DNA of 64,000 nucleotides from Dryococelus australis. Taxonomy: Eukaryota > Arthropoda > Insecta > Phasmatodea > Phasmatidae. The DNA lies in NCBI GenBank assembly GCA_029891345.1, contig CM056999.1:27811418-27875417 (forward strand). The letters are read 5' to 3'. Shown in pieces: positions 34,861-47,007 of this stretch. The notes beneath the pieces are model-generated. The model saw nothing but the letters and a program-made list of their open reading frames with translations, was not told where the DNA came from and searched no databases. A program made the translations under genes and the position numbers. How positions within the stretch are numbered: the stretch's first letter is position 1; each line of letters begins with the position of its first letter.

Positions 34861-35699
34861 TTCACGTCTAAATTTTTTTTAGAGAATAATGGCTCTCATG
34901 CTGTGTAAAAGATGTAATATGAGCTCATATTAAATTTTGATCATTTCTAGTATACGTTCCCTTTAAATTGTCCGAGTTAGGAAGTTTTCCCCTCTCATCA
35001 ATGTATACTAAGACACCTGCCTTCTTTTTTAGTTTACAAGTTTTGAAGTGTACAAGGTGTCAGCCCAAAAATATCTTTAAATGTTTATTGCACACGTGCA
35101 AGTTTTTACCATTTCACACGTTGTACATAAGATATAGTAGCGTGCCTCCTACTGGTGCTTGGATCATCATACAGTCAATGATGATGATGATGATGATGTA
35201 CAATGTCCAAATGAGCATTTTACACAACAACAATGTTTTTCTGTAAAACACACTTTCACAATACTGAAATTGCACAACGATAAAACTTGCATATGCCACA
35301 TCCACCAGCTTTGTGTACACTACTCACTGCTGCGGCGTAATAGCAAACTGACTGACTCCCTGGCACATTCATCGCTCTCTAGTAAAATGCCCACACATTT
35401 ATACCACTGCATTATCTATCAGGTGTGTCTAACGAACATAAACGCAACAAAGGCACTTCCAGCATTTCCTATGACATTGTCGTTGGCAGGTACATTATTT
35501 TACAATAAAGGGTTTATTGGTTATATTTTTAGCACTTTCAGCATTTTCAATTTACATGCCTCAATTAGCCAAAGTCCACACACATAATACTTACTTAGGA
35601 GAGGGATATACCAAAAGCAGCAATGTAATGATGTTGCCCCTAAGTGAACACCAGATACCAGACCACCACTCAAGGAATACTACCCTCCAGCATTTCGCA
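34861..35699. other. Non-coding, unassigned
   Basis: AT-rich to mixed sequence. Contains an (ATG)7 microsatellite at 35178-35198. No recognised gene. Confidence 0.45.
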
Positions 35700-37274
35700 A
35701 TCACTAGACACGCACGCAGATAGAACGTGTAGGCAAGAAGAGAGCGGATGACTTAAGCCTCCCCAGCAGATGACACACCGGCCAGGTGGATATAAGGTTG
35801 CACAACTCTGAGGAAAGAAAGTACGTTCCAGCAGATTGCCTAAGCACATATTGTGCTGAAGCTGTTTGCCTACGCTCCTCTTGAGGAGCCACCACTTGTG
35901 AAGTTATAAGCTGCCTTCCAGCGACCAACAACTCTCATCGAACCCCAGCGGTTCTACTCGCCAACTCCAACACGAAGAATCTACAGGCACCCTCGACCAT
36001 TACGGTCAACCAACCACAAATATAGCCTAACACAGTTAAGTGGCACTCTGAATTCCTCCAGGACCTCAAGTAAGCTTTCATTTTGTGACTCTAGTACTCT
36101 TTTATTGAAAAGTCAAGTCTATTTACTCTCTTAATCCGACACACCAATTCACCTGTCTTTAACATAACTTCTGTACATTGTCAAGCGATTGACAGGTTTA
36201 GAAGAATAGTATGGGCCGCTGGGTTTACTTTCATGGGTATAAATGTGTTACAATATAACATCTGTGTACAATTTCTCAGGATGAACTCTATAACCTTCTC
36301 CCAAACCCTGGTAAGTGACTCCCTTTAAGGGAGCAGCCGGTGACTGCAGTATTAATAGTCATTACCAAAAATAAAGTAGGAACACAGGCCACCTCAAATT
36401 AAGAAAGCCCAGGCACCAAACACAAACACACCTTCATAGGCCACCCATACTACGGACAAGATATGTTAAGGTACCAAAGGCAGCGTAGGGTGAGCCTCCT
36501 TCTAAGAACACTACACGACAAAGCGGTTCAGCCAACTAAGTCTGTTAACCCACTCCATCCACCGCATATAATTCTGCCAGATGGAGTGACAGGCCTAGCA
36601 AAGCGTGTCCTAACAACTTCTAGGCACTGATTACCTAGGGAAACATTGCATGCCCTATCCTTGCGGTGTGAACCATAAACCCTACCTGCCCATGCCATTC
36701 ACCAACAGAAGGAGTACACAGTGGGGCGACTGCAAGTCTCTAACTGTCCTCTCAGCTGGTCAGTCTTTGGGCAACCAATGTGAACCCGCATTAACATACA
36801 ATACTCCCCAAAAATGAGTGCAAGGGGCTTGCACTCATTTTAGCTTTACGAGACCTCACCTCACAATCCACCCCATCGGACTCTTCTGTCCATTCATCAG
36901 GATCCCAGGAGAAGCACATAAAATAGTAATCCACATAAGACTGGGTCTTCCCGTGACTCTGGGAATGTCTCAGACATGCCCCACGAACAGCCAGCACCTC
37001 ATCTCCAGTGGCCAGAACCAGTACACCTCCAATTCAGCTGCCCAGATATGAATAGCAGCCTTGAATCAGTGGACACAAATAACCAGCCAACCGTAGGTGA
37101 GACCCAACAAAGGTAAGCATTCGACTGCACTCTCAGTGCCAGTTGCTCAGAACTCCACCAAACTAAGAGTAGAGCTTCGCTCATATTCAGGTGCCCATGA
37201 CCTGACACCCACTTAGACCTTGTTCCAGTACGACTGTGCAATGTAAATGCATATCAACCACGAGTGAAGAGTTT
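35700..37274 (+). mobile_element. LTR B (5' long terminal repeat of element B)
   Basis: A TATA box (TATAAGG, 35791-35797) lies in a GC-richer stretch, as in the A and C copies. About 1.4 kb later, near 37208, a frame reads DLVPVRLC, corresponding to the DFVP motif near the 3' end of the related LTRs. A primer-site-like sequence follows at 37275. The left boundary is approximate and no matching 3' LTR was found after 41.5 kb. Confidence 0.5.
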
Positions 37275-37294
37275 TGTGACAACCAACGTAGGGC
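37275..37294 (+). promoter_or_regulatory. Degenerate primer-binding site of element B
   Basis: The sequence ends CCAACGTAGGGC, twelve bases shared exactly with the primer-site candidate of element D (60272-60289). It lies between the LTR and the Gag remnant, as expected. The 5' half is changed. Confidence 0.45.
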
Positions 37295-37499
37295 CATAGC
37301 TTCACTAATCAAGCACGACCAGGTCTGCACGACCCATTGAGAATGAGCAGAGGGCCGGGTAAAATCAAGTATAACCTACCAGCCTTCAGTGAGTCTGAAA
37401 ACACCCTGTGGCACCAAATTAAAAAATGCCTTTGAAAGTAACATGTCAATAGTAGGAGACACATTAGCCAAATGCAATGAAGCCTTGACAGCTACCATA

Positions 37500-38400
37500 G
37501 AGCCAAGATCCAGAGAGAGGATATACGTCAAATAGCATCATGTAATGGGGAACGGAAACATAGCATACTGCGTCCAATGTCAGAGTCCATTTTATTACAC
37601 CTGTTTGGAGTGGATCGACTAGCCCCGATATACTGATGGCCTTTAATATAATTGAGAATAATGTTGAATGCAACAAGCAGTGCACTATAACTGGATTACC
37701 TGCCCAGGAAAGCGGATAAACACTAACTGCTGCATAACTTGCACCCATTCGTTCCTCCACAGTTTCCTCAGCTGGCGGAATGAACGTATTACTAGTCCAG
37801 AGTTAGTCTACCAATGCAAAGTCTGCAGAAGAGCTGAAGAGTTATCAACCTAATACACAGTACACATAACGCAGTTTCTGCATGCAATCCTGACTGGCCC
37901 CAATTACTGAATTCACAGCACGATTGCAAAAAAAACCCGTAACCTTCACACAGGAGTGTAAATGTGAATTAGGTGTAAATGGGATTCCACCCAATCACTA
38001 GGTTATGAAGGCATGAAAACAGATAACTGGGAAAGCTCAGGAATGGTAGGAACAATATGGAGAACTCATAACTGATTGGCCAAAATAATGAAACTGGTTA
38101 GCAACACAGTTCTCAGGAGAGGAAGTCTTGGCCTGACTAACCACCGATTTTCATAGCAGATACCAAACAGCCTACGAGGAAGCCAAGTTCTTCATTAGGA
38201 GGAAGGTTCAGATTTACCAATGGATTACGCCCGAAGCCAGTGAGGAGAGTTGTGCAAGAGCCGTTACTCGAATGCTACTTCCTAATCAAAGGAATTTACT
38301 ACAAATTCCCTGCCCACATTCAGCAGATGAACTCATAGAGAGGACCAGAGAGATGGAGCGTAATAATAAGGACCAAGCGGCTTAGGATAGACCCAAGGCA
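37500..38400 (+). pseudogene. Element B Gag: PHD-like fingers and capsid-like region, decayed
   Basis: At 37572-37610 the frame reads AYCVQCQSPFYYTCLEW (C-x2-C-x4-Y-x2-C). At 37690-37835 it reads CCITCTHSFLHSF and then LSWRNERITSPELVYQCKVC, a second finger in which one Cys is replaced. The C-x2-C-x4-H-x2-C spacing and a downstream C-x2-C match the PHD family better than retroviral knuckles. From about 38165 AYEEAKFFIRR and ARAVTRMLLPNQRN match the Gag of element D (EEAQTFIRR, IGRMLLPSVRN). Gag assembles the retroelement particle. Stops and frameshifts are frequent. Confidence 0.6.
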
Positions 38401-39000
38401 GTCGAACCAGGGAACAGACAAACGTAACTGAAAATTGGTTCAATCCTGCGACCACCTTACAAACAATTCCCCGATGTTGGTTTATCCCGGGTAGGCATTT
38501 TAACTAGGACTGCTTGAAGAAACAGCCCCACCGCAAAATGTCAAGGGACGAAGAAAACAAAGAACAAGAGGTATGCAATAACCAACAGGGTTAAAATACA
38601 TCCACAAGACGCTCTCCAGGAAACAAGGAACACCCCCCACAGGCAGGAAATGAGGGATCCCGGATGAGCAGCAGGCCACCACCGCCGATCACATCAGGCC
38701 CTGCATCAGCCTCCAGATGCTAACAGACAACTCCTATCCCTTGATGCCCCCTCTGCACAGAGAGAAGAACAAACCATAGCCGCTTTGCTGATATGGCTAC
38801 CCAAAGGCAATTTTATTAGGAGCAACCTCCTTAATACCAAACCAGCAAGAACACACAAAATTCGAAGGCAGACGGCCCACGGAAGGGAAAAATAATGGTG
38901 TCCATAAAAATATGTAACAAAATTTCATATGCCGAATTCCTAGTAGCCCCCCAAATAGGAGAGGAGGTAATTCTGGGGCAGCCCTAGCTTCATCAACAAC
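38401..39000 (+). pseudogene. Element B: CCHC-type knuckle and protease remnant
   Basis: Near 38475 the frame reads CWFIPGRHFN, then a stop, then DCLK, matching CWFCPGCH and NKDCPRK of element D, with one Cys changed to Ile. Near 38815 GNFIRSNLL matches the segment just after the protease active site in element D (GNFTRSNLL). The D-S-G/A active-site residues themselves are lost here. From about 38945 APQIGEEVILG resembles the related APQIEVEIL block. Confidence 0.5.
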
Positions 39001-39329
39001 AATGCCTACTCAACTGCAGACAATGCCGAATTTATATTGGGAGCATAGTCGAGATGTAACAGCTTACCCCCTTCCCCCTCCACAATATAAGTGTAGGTAA
39101 TAAACCACCACTTGGCTTTACCAGAGTTCCACCAATTGTAAGATATACTGACAGAGCACTCGTTGGCTTTCGGACAAGGGGGGACCCCTTAACAGACTAA
39201 AATCAGACAACATGAGATATGGTAAGCTTACGAGTGACCCATATATTGTCATCTGTATCGCATATCAGCAGGAAGACGAGAATTAATACTGAACCAGGTA
39301 GGAGACATGAAGGAACAAGAGATTGAGGA

Positions 39330-39730
39330 ACCTTCAGACTCACCCTGTAGTACCCGGGTCGTGTTAGTATGAAAGAAAGACAGGTAGCTGTGCTTCTATG
39401 TCAATTACGAACAACTAAAGGAAATAATACACCCTATTACAACTTTAGCCATTAACCTCATCTACACTTTGATAGATATAGACACAGCCAAAATTTTCTT
39501 CACCCAGGGTATTGGCTGAATGCAGCGCATCTGGAATGCCGGAAGTTCACTGCCTTCACTACACCCGAAGGAGAAACACTACAATTTAATGTCATGCCAT
39601 TCTGCCTTAAAAATGCCCCTGCCTCCTTTCAATAACTAATGTTTTCCAAAGTGCTTGTCCGGTAAATAAGAAAGTTTTGCTTTCTTTACATTGATGACAT
39701 CATTATTTATTCAAACTTATGAGACGATCA
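39330..39730 (+). pseudogene. Element B reverse transcriptase, decayed
   Basis: The frame reads CSTRVVLV, then FYVNYEQLKEIIHPI, KFTAFTTPEGETLQFNVMPF, then CLKNAPASFQ, and FLYIDDIIIYSN at 39681-39715. The YIDD box is the polymerase active site and is intact. Several stops and frameshifts precede it. It aligns block for block with the reverse transcriptase of element D (62142-62760). Confidence 0.8.
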
Positions 39731-40059
39731 TTGTATAAACCTACAATGGGTGTAAAGAGAGGGTAGAGATTCACGGTTTGACCTGCAAACTCTCCAAGAC
39801 CCACTTTTGGAACTTCAGACACCTTGTAACCCCCAAAATAGAATCCATATAGGATATATTAGAAGGGGAGGTGCCCTCCACCAAAAAACAGCTGCATAGA
39901 ATTTAAGGGCTGTGTATCTGGTTGAAAGATATCATACCAGACAATGCCCTATTGATGGCCCCTCTCTATCCTCTGTTGGAAAAACAATCCACTGGAAATG
40001 AGGTATATAACACCAAGCTGCGTTCCACAACATAAAATAATGTTTCAGAGACATTAACC

Positions 40060-40464
40060 AGCTACATAAGTCACAGTAAGAGAAGCCCCTATTTTGCATA
40101 CCAATGCCTGCCAAGATGGACTAGGAGCTTTATTATACCAGGAAGACCCAGGTGGTCAACCCCAGGGCATACCTTAGACCAGCACTCAATTGAACCTCAC
40201 GGAATTGAACTAATTTGAGCTATGCGCAAGTATAGAAATCACGTAGAGTGTCAACCTTTTATACTAAGGATGGATAGTAAAGCTCTGACTTGGTTGAATA
40301 AGTCCAAGAATGCAAAAGCCAAGCTCACTAGGTGGGCGACGTTCTTTGCAAAATTCAAATTCAAAATCCAACACTGCCTAAGGAAACAAAATGACTTACC
40401 TTACGCCCTCTGCCGCCAACCAGAAATTCAAGGGGGCATGAAAGAAGGAGAAGACTGGGAATGA
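40060..40464 (+). pseudogene. Element B RNase H region
   Basis: HTNACQDGLGALLYQEDPGG at about 40095-40155 is the start of a gypsy RNase H, with the first catalytic Asp changed to Asn. After a break, LRMDSKALTWLNKSKNAKAK and LTRWATFFAKFKF (40265-40370) follow. RNase H removes the RNA strand during replication. Its order after the reverse transcriptase and before the integrase is that of Ty3/gypsy elements. Confidence 0.75.
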
Positions 40465-40619
40465 ATGACTCCTCTCCGTCCCACTCCATGAACACCTCCA
40501 GCCACAAAAATTAAAGTTCAGTAAATACCGGATGAGTCATGACCAGCAGTAAGACCTGTGAGTAAAGCAATTACTAAGAAACCAACTGAGAAAGTTTGAG
40601 GTATAAGAAGGAATAGTCT

Positions 40620-41510
40620 GGACCTGAAAAGGTAACTGAGGAGCCAGTGAAAATCTGGGTTCCTAGCAAGTTAAGACCCAGAATTTGCCAACACCGCCAA
40701 GACCACAAACAAGCCGCACATCGAAGGATAAAAGCAACCCTGCGCTTTATCACGGAATGGTATATTTGGGACTGCATGAGCGAGGACATTTGCAGCTATG
40801 TCTCGAGCTGTGAAATGTGCTGCAGAAGTAAGTCACACCCCATACCGAGACAAACCGAAAACCCAGATGTCTCCATATCTCATAGACTTACCCCACAGGA
40901 GACCTAATGGGACCTAACCACTGAAGTATGAAAGGGAACCGCTACCTACTGGTGATTACTGACCAGGTCTCTATGTGGGTCAAGGAATTTGCCCTTTAGG
41001 AATTGTGAATAAATTATAATGAAGCATTTTCCCGCTGGGGATACCCACAGAACAACGGAGGAGAGCATGTAACAAATAGAGAGTAGCAACATGAACCAAA
41101 CCTCCCACCCTCAACAGGTGAATTACAGGTAAATTCCACTCAGCGGAGGAATCAAGAACTAAATAAAAGCCTCCATCACAGCGTGGGAGAGGAACACCAC
41201 CACTGGGATGCCCAATTGCCAAACATTCTGTTTGACCTTTGCCGAAGGAGTAATAAGGACACTGATACCATGCACAGACAGCTCATATTAGGTTACACTC
41301 TCATCGACAAGGAGATTGGAAGTGGGAAAACGAACCCTCGACCCTATCCCAACCCGAGACTGTCCGAAAGCCCCAGACCAGTACGTAAAAAAAAGTACCC
41401 CAAAACAAAAACTGGGGTTAGGACTGTGGCCGTTGTCCCTGCACATCGGACTAAGTTAATACTACGGGACCCTAAAATGGAACTTCTACCACAGAGTGGG
41501 CCTTAGGGAC
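40620..41510 (+). pseudogene. Element B integrase, decayed
   Basis: The 86-residue frame at 40647-40907 carries the zinc-binding part: HRQDHKQAAHRRIKA, YIWDCMSEDICSYV and SSCEMC (H, H, C-x2-C). The core starts near 40897 with GDLMGP and, after a stop, NRYLLVITDQVSMWVKEFAL. Toward the C-terminus 41183-41506 shows NILFDLCRRSNKDTD and LILGYTL. The catalytic Glu block is not cleanly seen. The tail to about 41770 may be further pol sequence. Confidence 0.7.
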
Positions 41511-41774
41511 GGCTTACCTTTGGTGTGTCTGGGGCTGTTTGACTGACCACATTGTCTCACGTCCAGCTGGCATGACTTCTGCTCGGCAAATGCTGCCGGT
41601 GAAGCCTTGCTGTCCACCACCCCTCCCCCTGACCATCTCCTTGATGACATGACCATGACGTCAACCAGCCACTGACACCAACACCAGGGAACTTCCGGGA
41701 ACAAGGAACATTTCTTAACGTTCTCAAAGCTTTAGTTCTATTGAAGGAACTGCTGTTCCCAAGATATTATAAAA

Positions 41775-41790
41775 GGGGGGGGGGGGGGGG
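41775..41790 (+). repeat. Poly-G tract, 16 bases
   Basis: It lies at the right edge of element B, where a 3' LTR would be expected but is not seen. Confidence 0.95.
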
Positions 41791-42240
41791 TGCTTTACAC
41801 CATTTTAATCAAGTTATATAATCTATTTAAATACTTGTTTAGTGTAACATGTGGGGAAGAAAATAGTTTATATGGAGTCTATATTTTTATAAACCGTTTA
41901 TTGTATAGTTTGGGGGAAAAGTTCTTGAACTATGAATTTTCTATAATATATGGAGTAAACCTTTGTAAGAAAATCTCACTGAAGTAAACCCAATCCCTTT
42001 TTGAACATATTGGGGAGGTCTCTGGTCGTCTCTATATTACTATGTTAATGAGGAGACACTGAGACACAAGACACTCGTCCTTTTTGTGTTGGCAAAAACA
42101 GTCACACAGGAAGGAGAAAACTGTGCCACTCTGTTTCCTCAATGCAGAATAATTGAAAGGGGAAGTCAAAATAGGAATTTTCAAAAGTTGAAAGTAAATA
42201 GTGACAAATTCTTTTGGGTCCGCTATAGTGACCATAGGGG
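41791..42240. other. Non-coding, possibly leader of the next gypsy element
   Basis: AT-rich sequence between the end of element B and the start of the gypsy Gag fragment. No clear LTR or primer site. Confidence 0.35.
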
Positions 42241-43910
42241 TACATTAATTGAGGTGCTTCAAACTCATCCACAAAAAGACTTCTACAGGTATAGCCTGCA
42301 CTGCCCGGGTCCAGAGTTTAACCAAGGAAACCGTGCAAAAAAATTTCACCCACACTGAGGTGTCGTTCAAGCCAGACAACAGGATCAAAACCTTATGTCA
42401 GCTGATGAGGGATCTGGTGAGGAAAAGAGGCATAGCTGCTCAACAAGAGGGTCGGTGTGGTACAATTAGCATCTTCAAGCATTTAAAATACTTACCGCAG
42501 AATTTAATTGAAATTTTTTTAATGGTTAGGAGTTTGAAATTAAATTCTGAATTTAAATTATTAGTTGTATGTATGCAATTTAGTGAATTCAGTCAGGCCT
42601 TATTGTGACAAACGGGTTCACCAGTAGCTATTGCGCACCAGCGTATGAAAATTCTTGAAAGATTTCAAAGTTCGAATGAGTCCATGCAGCAATTTGTAAG
42701 TCAGACCATTAGATGGGTAGAAGTGCTAGGATTGCAGTGCGCGGAAACCGATTTAGTGGAAATCATGTTTTTTAATTTGTTACCGGAAAATAGCAAATAT
42801 TTCAATTTTGCTTCAAAGCCAAATATTTTAACAGAATTATTAAAGTTAGTAATTCAGGTTGAATTAAAAATTGGTGATTGTAAGCAAAGAGAGCAAAAAG
42901 TTGTAACACCAAAACTGCAACATCAAATTTGTTTTTGAACAAACCATCAAACGACTAAATGCTTCTATAAAATGCATAAAGGCAAAGAAAATTTCATTCA
43001 GGCAAAAACCAAGTAAAAATCTCAGGTTTGCTTTCGAAATGATCACCCGACAGAGAAGTATTATTATAGAAAATTGAGTGTGACAGGAAAGAGAAATTAC
43101 TAGAAAACGGGGGCCAGTCGGAGGTAAAGTTAAAAGTCAGAAGTTATAGAAAAGTCTGAAGATTGTAAAACTGTAAAAGAACTAATTAGTTACAAATGCA
43201 GCAATCCTGGTCATGTCAAATGAAGTTGTCCTTTGAGGGGAAAACCTGTAGGAATAGTTGCCACTGCAAACACAAATTTATGTAACTAAAATGGTCTGCT
43301 GTATGTTCAGCTTGTAAGTGCTAATTTAACGGTGTTGACCTTGGTAGACTCGGGAGATTCTGCGATGCTCATAAAACAGGAAACTTTAAATAAAATTATG
43401 CGTCAAACGCCCGTAGGAACCGTGCAGTTGAAACAGGGTGAGACTGATGTTTTTTTCCTTAGCCGACGGAGGATTGATTAAGTCAAATGTAATAGCAGTC
43501 ATTAAAATTAAAATAGAACTATCTTCATGGGAAGTAGCATTCCATGTGTTCGAACATCTGTCACATGACATGATAGGCATCAATTTTTTGGGGAGTACGT
43601 GCGCATGCAATGATGGACCAAGGAAAGTGTTAAAATTTAGCTTTCCCATAAAACAGTTGTGAATTTAAAAGTAAAACCTTCCCATTTCTGTAGAATTCAG
43701 TTGCTCCAGCATCCTGAAGAGGTAGTTCAAGCTTTAGAACAGCTTAAAACGGATGTCCTTACAGCAAAGCTATGGCATTGCAAAGAAATACTAGTAGTGT
43801 TAAAATTAAAAGATAAAGAGTTGATAGTGTGCGTGCCATATCATGAATCTGCACCCAAAATTAAAGTAATTAACGGCAAAGGGTACCTTCGACCTATGTG
43901 AAATTCCGCT
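42241..43910 (+). pseudogene. Gypsy element E: Gag and protease fragment
   Basis: The region 42360-42940 reads a Gag-like helical protein in broken frames, ending MKILERFQSSNESMQQFVSQ, then ETDLVEIMFFNLLPE. Near 43195-43235 a knuckle reads YKCSNPGHVK, a stop, then SCP, which is C-x2-C-x4-H-x4-C with the first Cys changed to Ser and a stop inside. Near 43335 LTLVDSGDSAMLIK is the aspartic protease active site. From 43438 the protease continues in another frame (VAFHVFEHLSHDMIGINFLG). The last frame (43659-43901) would be the protease-to-reverse-transcriptase linker. No reverse transcriptase follows, so the element is truncated. It is a different gypsy group from elements B and D. Confidence 0.65.
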
Positions 43911-44324
43911 TGTCTGTGCCACAGGTACCATGCTGGTAGCAAACTGATTCCCATATCTCTGTCTCACTCCCATGTTTCAGCTCTCACTTTGGAACATGAA
44001 GATTTCCCAAAGTGCGATAAAGATCTTCAACACATGACAGTCCCCAAACAACTACCCGGAAACCACAGCGTTGCCAAATGTACACTGTTAGCTAATAAAC
44101 CAGTTCTAGGAAGGCAGGTCATTCCTGTGCTTTCACTGCTGCTTGTTGACAGCACCAAAGCTTTGTAATAGGTTCACCATATGTTTCGTTCTGATAATTT
44201 TAGATGCGCGAGTCGCGTGGTGGTAGTTGTGATGTTTCGGTATTTGAGTACAGAATTTCATTGTATTTATTGATGTTTCAGAAAACATTTTTTACGTAGT
44301 AAAGAACTTATCAGTGAAACACAA

Positions 44325-44365
<41 letters not shown>

Positions 44366-44574
44366 TATTTTATAATACGTAATAAAATAATACACATTCT
44401 GAAAATCACAAGATTCAGTTTTCTGTACACAGTCAAGTAGATAGGAAACAATAATGGTCCATAAAATTACAAATGTCAGTAATTTACACAGAGACAGAAA
44501 TGCATATTTACAATATTTTGTATTAAGCTACTTGTGTGTAGCTGATGTGAAAATATACATATGCATAGTTAAAT
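43911..44574. other. Non-coding, with (TA)n microsatellite at 44327-44359
   Basis: No coding domain seen. The TA run is about 16 units followed by further AT-rich sequence. Confidence 0.5.
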
Positions 44575-44840
44575 GTTCACAAACACTGTTTAGTTGAAGG
44601 ATGGAGTTGAGAGGCTTGGTCTTGAGAATAAATGAGCAATGGAAAGAGGTTGATTTGGAGCAGCATCCAGAACGTAAGGGTGGGGGAAACAGGAAATCCT
44701 CGAGAAAACCATCGACTAACAGCATTGTCGAGGCATGATTCCCGCATGCAAAAATTCTGGAAGTGACCTTGCAGGGGATGAAATCTAGATCACCTTTGTG
44801 GAAGGCAAGCACTCTAGCAGCAGCTCGATCACCACTGTTT
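44575..44840 (-). mobile_element. tRNA-derived SINE, copy 1
   Basis: On the minus strand the 5' part has an A-box-like TGCTAGAGTGC and an AAAGGTGATCTAGATTTCA stretch where the B box lies, then AAGGTCAC. The body contains GATGGTTTTCTCGAGGA and TTTCCCCCACCC. The same order occurs at 50309 and 51046, which have better preserved boxes. SINEs are non-coding elements transcribed by RNA polymerase III and mobilised by LINE proteins. Confidence 0.7.
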
Positions 44841-46524
44841 AGTGGTTACGCATGAAAGTACTATAAACATGTAACAAGTAGAGTTTGATTTTTTATTGGA
44901 CACTTTGTATCATTACTTCATCAATGAAAGTTGTTGATCATAATACCAAGGAAACTGGTGTTCATAACTGATAATTTTTGTGTTATTAAAAAAAAATTGA
45001 ACTCCTAAATATTTAGTAGCAGTAGCTGATTTTGTGCAAATTATGCTTAAAATGTATTTTCAAATATTGGTAAATAATTTGTTTAGATTAGCTAATACCT
45101 AAAATACACAGATTTGTTAAATGTTAGTTTCTGAATGTATACCGCACTTTAAGTTCTCCAAATGCATGATTCATTAAGTACGTTTGCGATTATTTGACGA
45201 GGCAGCAAAAAATTGGTCCTGCAACTGTCACAGGGAAGATACTTCAGTATGTACAATATATTTTGCTTCTAAACACAAGTTCTACTGGGTCGCTTGAAAA
45301 TTGGTTGCATATTTTTCCAAAGAATAGAGTCTACATTCCATAACGAATGTTTTTTTAAGTCTCATAAAAAACGTTTCGCTTAAAATATTGGAACATCAAA
45401 AAAAACGTAATTTGACTAGTCTAAAAACAATGCAATACCAATAAAAGTTCTGTAATGTAATAAAGTTTACACATATAATTTTAATACTTTTTCCTTCATA
45501 CTCTCTTTGTAGCTGCATGATACGGGAGGGAAATTTAGCTACCAATTTAGTTTCACATACAAACAATGGCTGGACAAACAAGCATGGAACTATTTCCACT
45601 CCAGGCCAAAATATTTACAGTAAATCATGGGGAGAAATCGCTCCTGTACTGATATTTATACAGTAAGAAAGGCTTACAATGACTTTACAGGATTGTAACA
45701 CAATAGCACAACTACAATGCACTACACTGGGCAGCAGTTTCTTCAAATTCCTTGTAGAAGTTAATTGATATTAATAGACCTATTCATGTAGGCCCATTCC
45801 GGCCTTACATGCTAAATGAAGCTGGCGTGTAAAGTAAATTACATGCTATATTATGTCAATGGTTTTTTAATACTAAGACCAGTCTGTACAAAGTAAAACA
45901 ATTTACTGAGAAACAGTACCTAATACTTTAAATGAATACAGGTGAAATGACAACATTTTCTTTGCAGTAAAATGTGGGTTAAAAGACCTTTAATATGCAA
46001 TCTTTGCAGTTATTGAATGTACAGTTGTTTGCAATGCAATTACATGTTAGGCAATAAATCATCTAACAAGCATTTATCACACAAAGCTACCAATTTTAAA
46101 GGCCATATCGGAATTTAGGTATTAAAAATAACAATTTTTCTCGGGATAAACTCATTAAAATTCTTATAATAAGTAAGCCGAGCAGTAAAAAAAAGGGCCA
46201 CAATGCTAACGTTACATGACAATCAGAAGTCGCACTTTCGTCGCAGCCGTATAGGGGCATAGACAGCATTCTTTCGAAAATAATTTCAAAGATGACCAAT
46301 ATAAATATACTACTCCATTATAAAAGTATCCCCTGGCTGATAAATCCGTTAATGATAATTTGGGACAGTTGTGTACTTGGCACTATGTTGAGCTTCAACA
46401 AAACGGTTTATTATACTCCATAAATTGATAGAAATTTGCCGGAACAATATCACTTACTATGCCTGTTATATTAGGGATATTTATTTCATTTGATTTCATC
46501 TTTCTTTGGCAAAGCTAGGCTAAA
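44841..46524. other. Non-coding, AT-rich, nothing recognised
   Basis: Only short chance frames on both strands. Confidence 0.45.
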
Positions 46525-47007
46525 ATGCCTTCTCCCACACTTAACAAAATTGAATACGATGGAGCCCATACAAAAAGGTTATTTAAAAAAAAATGTACTC
46601 TGTTAGGTATTTTGTATGAAAACTGTAGACATGATTGGTTGGAACTGATGAGTGACTTACAGGAAAGTTTGTGTAACGCGATAAACTTAATATTTTTAGC
46701 ATTAAGAGGGATGAAATGAGTTTATGTAGGAGCGACAAATGCAGTAGTGGGGGAAATGTTAGTACCTCAAGAAAACCCTGAGGCCGATTGCATGGCCCGT
46801 AATGTTTCTCTCTTACAAAAATTCAATAGTGACCCCACCGGGAATCAAAACAATATAGTATTTTTGGGGGGTAAATACTGTAGCCATGGTGCCCACATGC
46901 ATTTCAAAACATATGGATCTGATGTTTATGATTTACAGTATACAATTTACAAATTTTGTGAGTTATGCGTTGGAGAATATAAGCTTATCATTTTTAACAC
47001 TCATTGA
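46525..47007 (+). pseudogene. Unidentified 161-codon frame with one internal stop
   Basis: The open frames 46525-46719 and 46747-47007 lie in the same phase and are separated by one TGA and a few codons, so the region reads as a single frame of about 161 codons with one stop. The N-terminal half includes NKIEYDGAHTKRLFKKKC; the C-terminal half contains several Cys and His residues (GGKYCSHGAHMHF, FCELCVGEY). I do not recognise the family. It could be a decayed retroelement or host fragment, or a chance frame. Confidence 0.3.
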
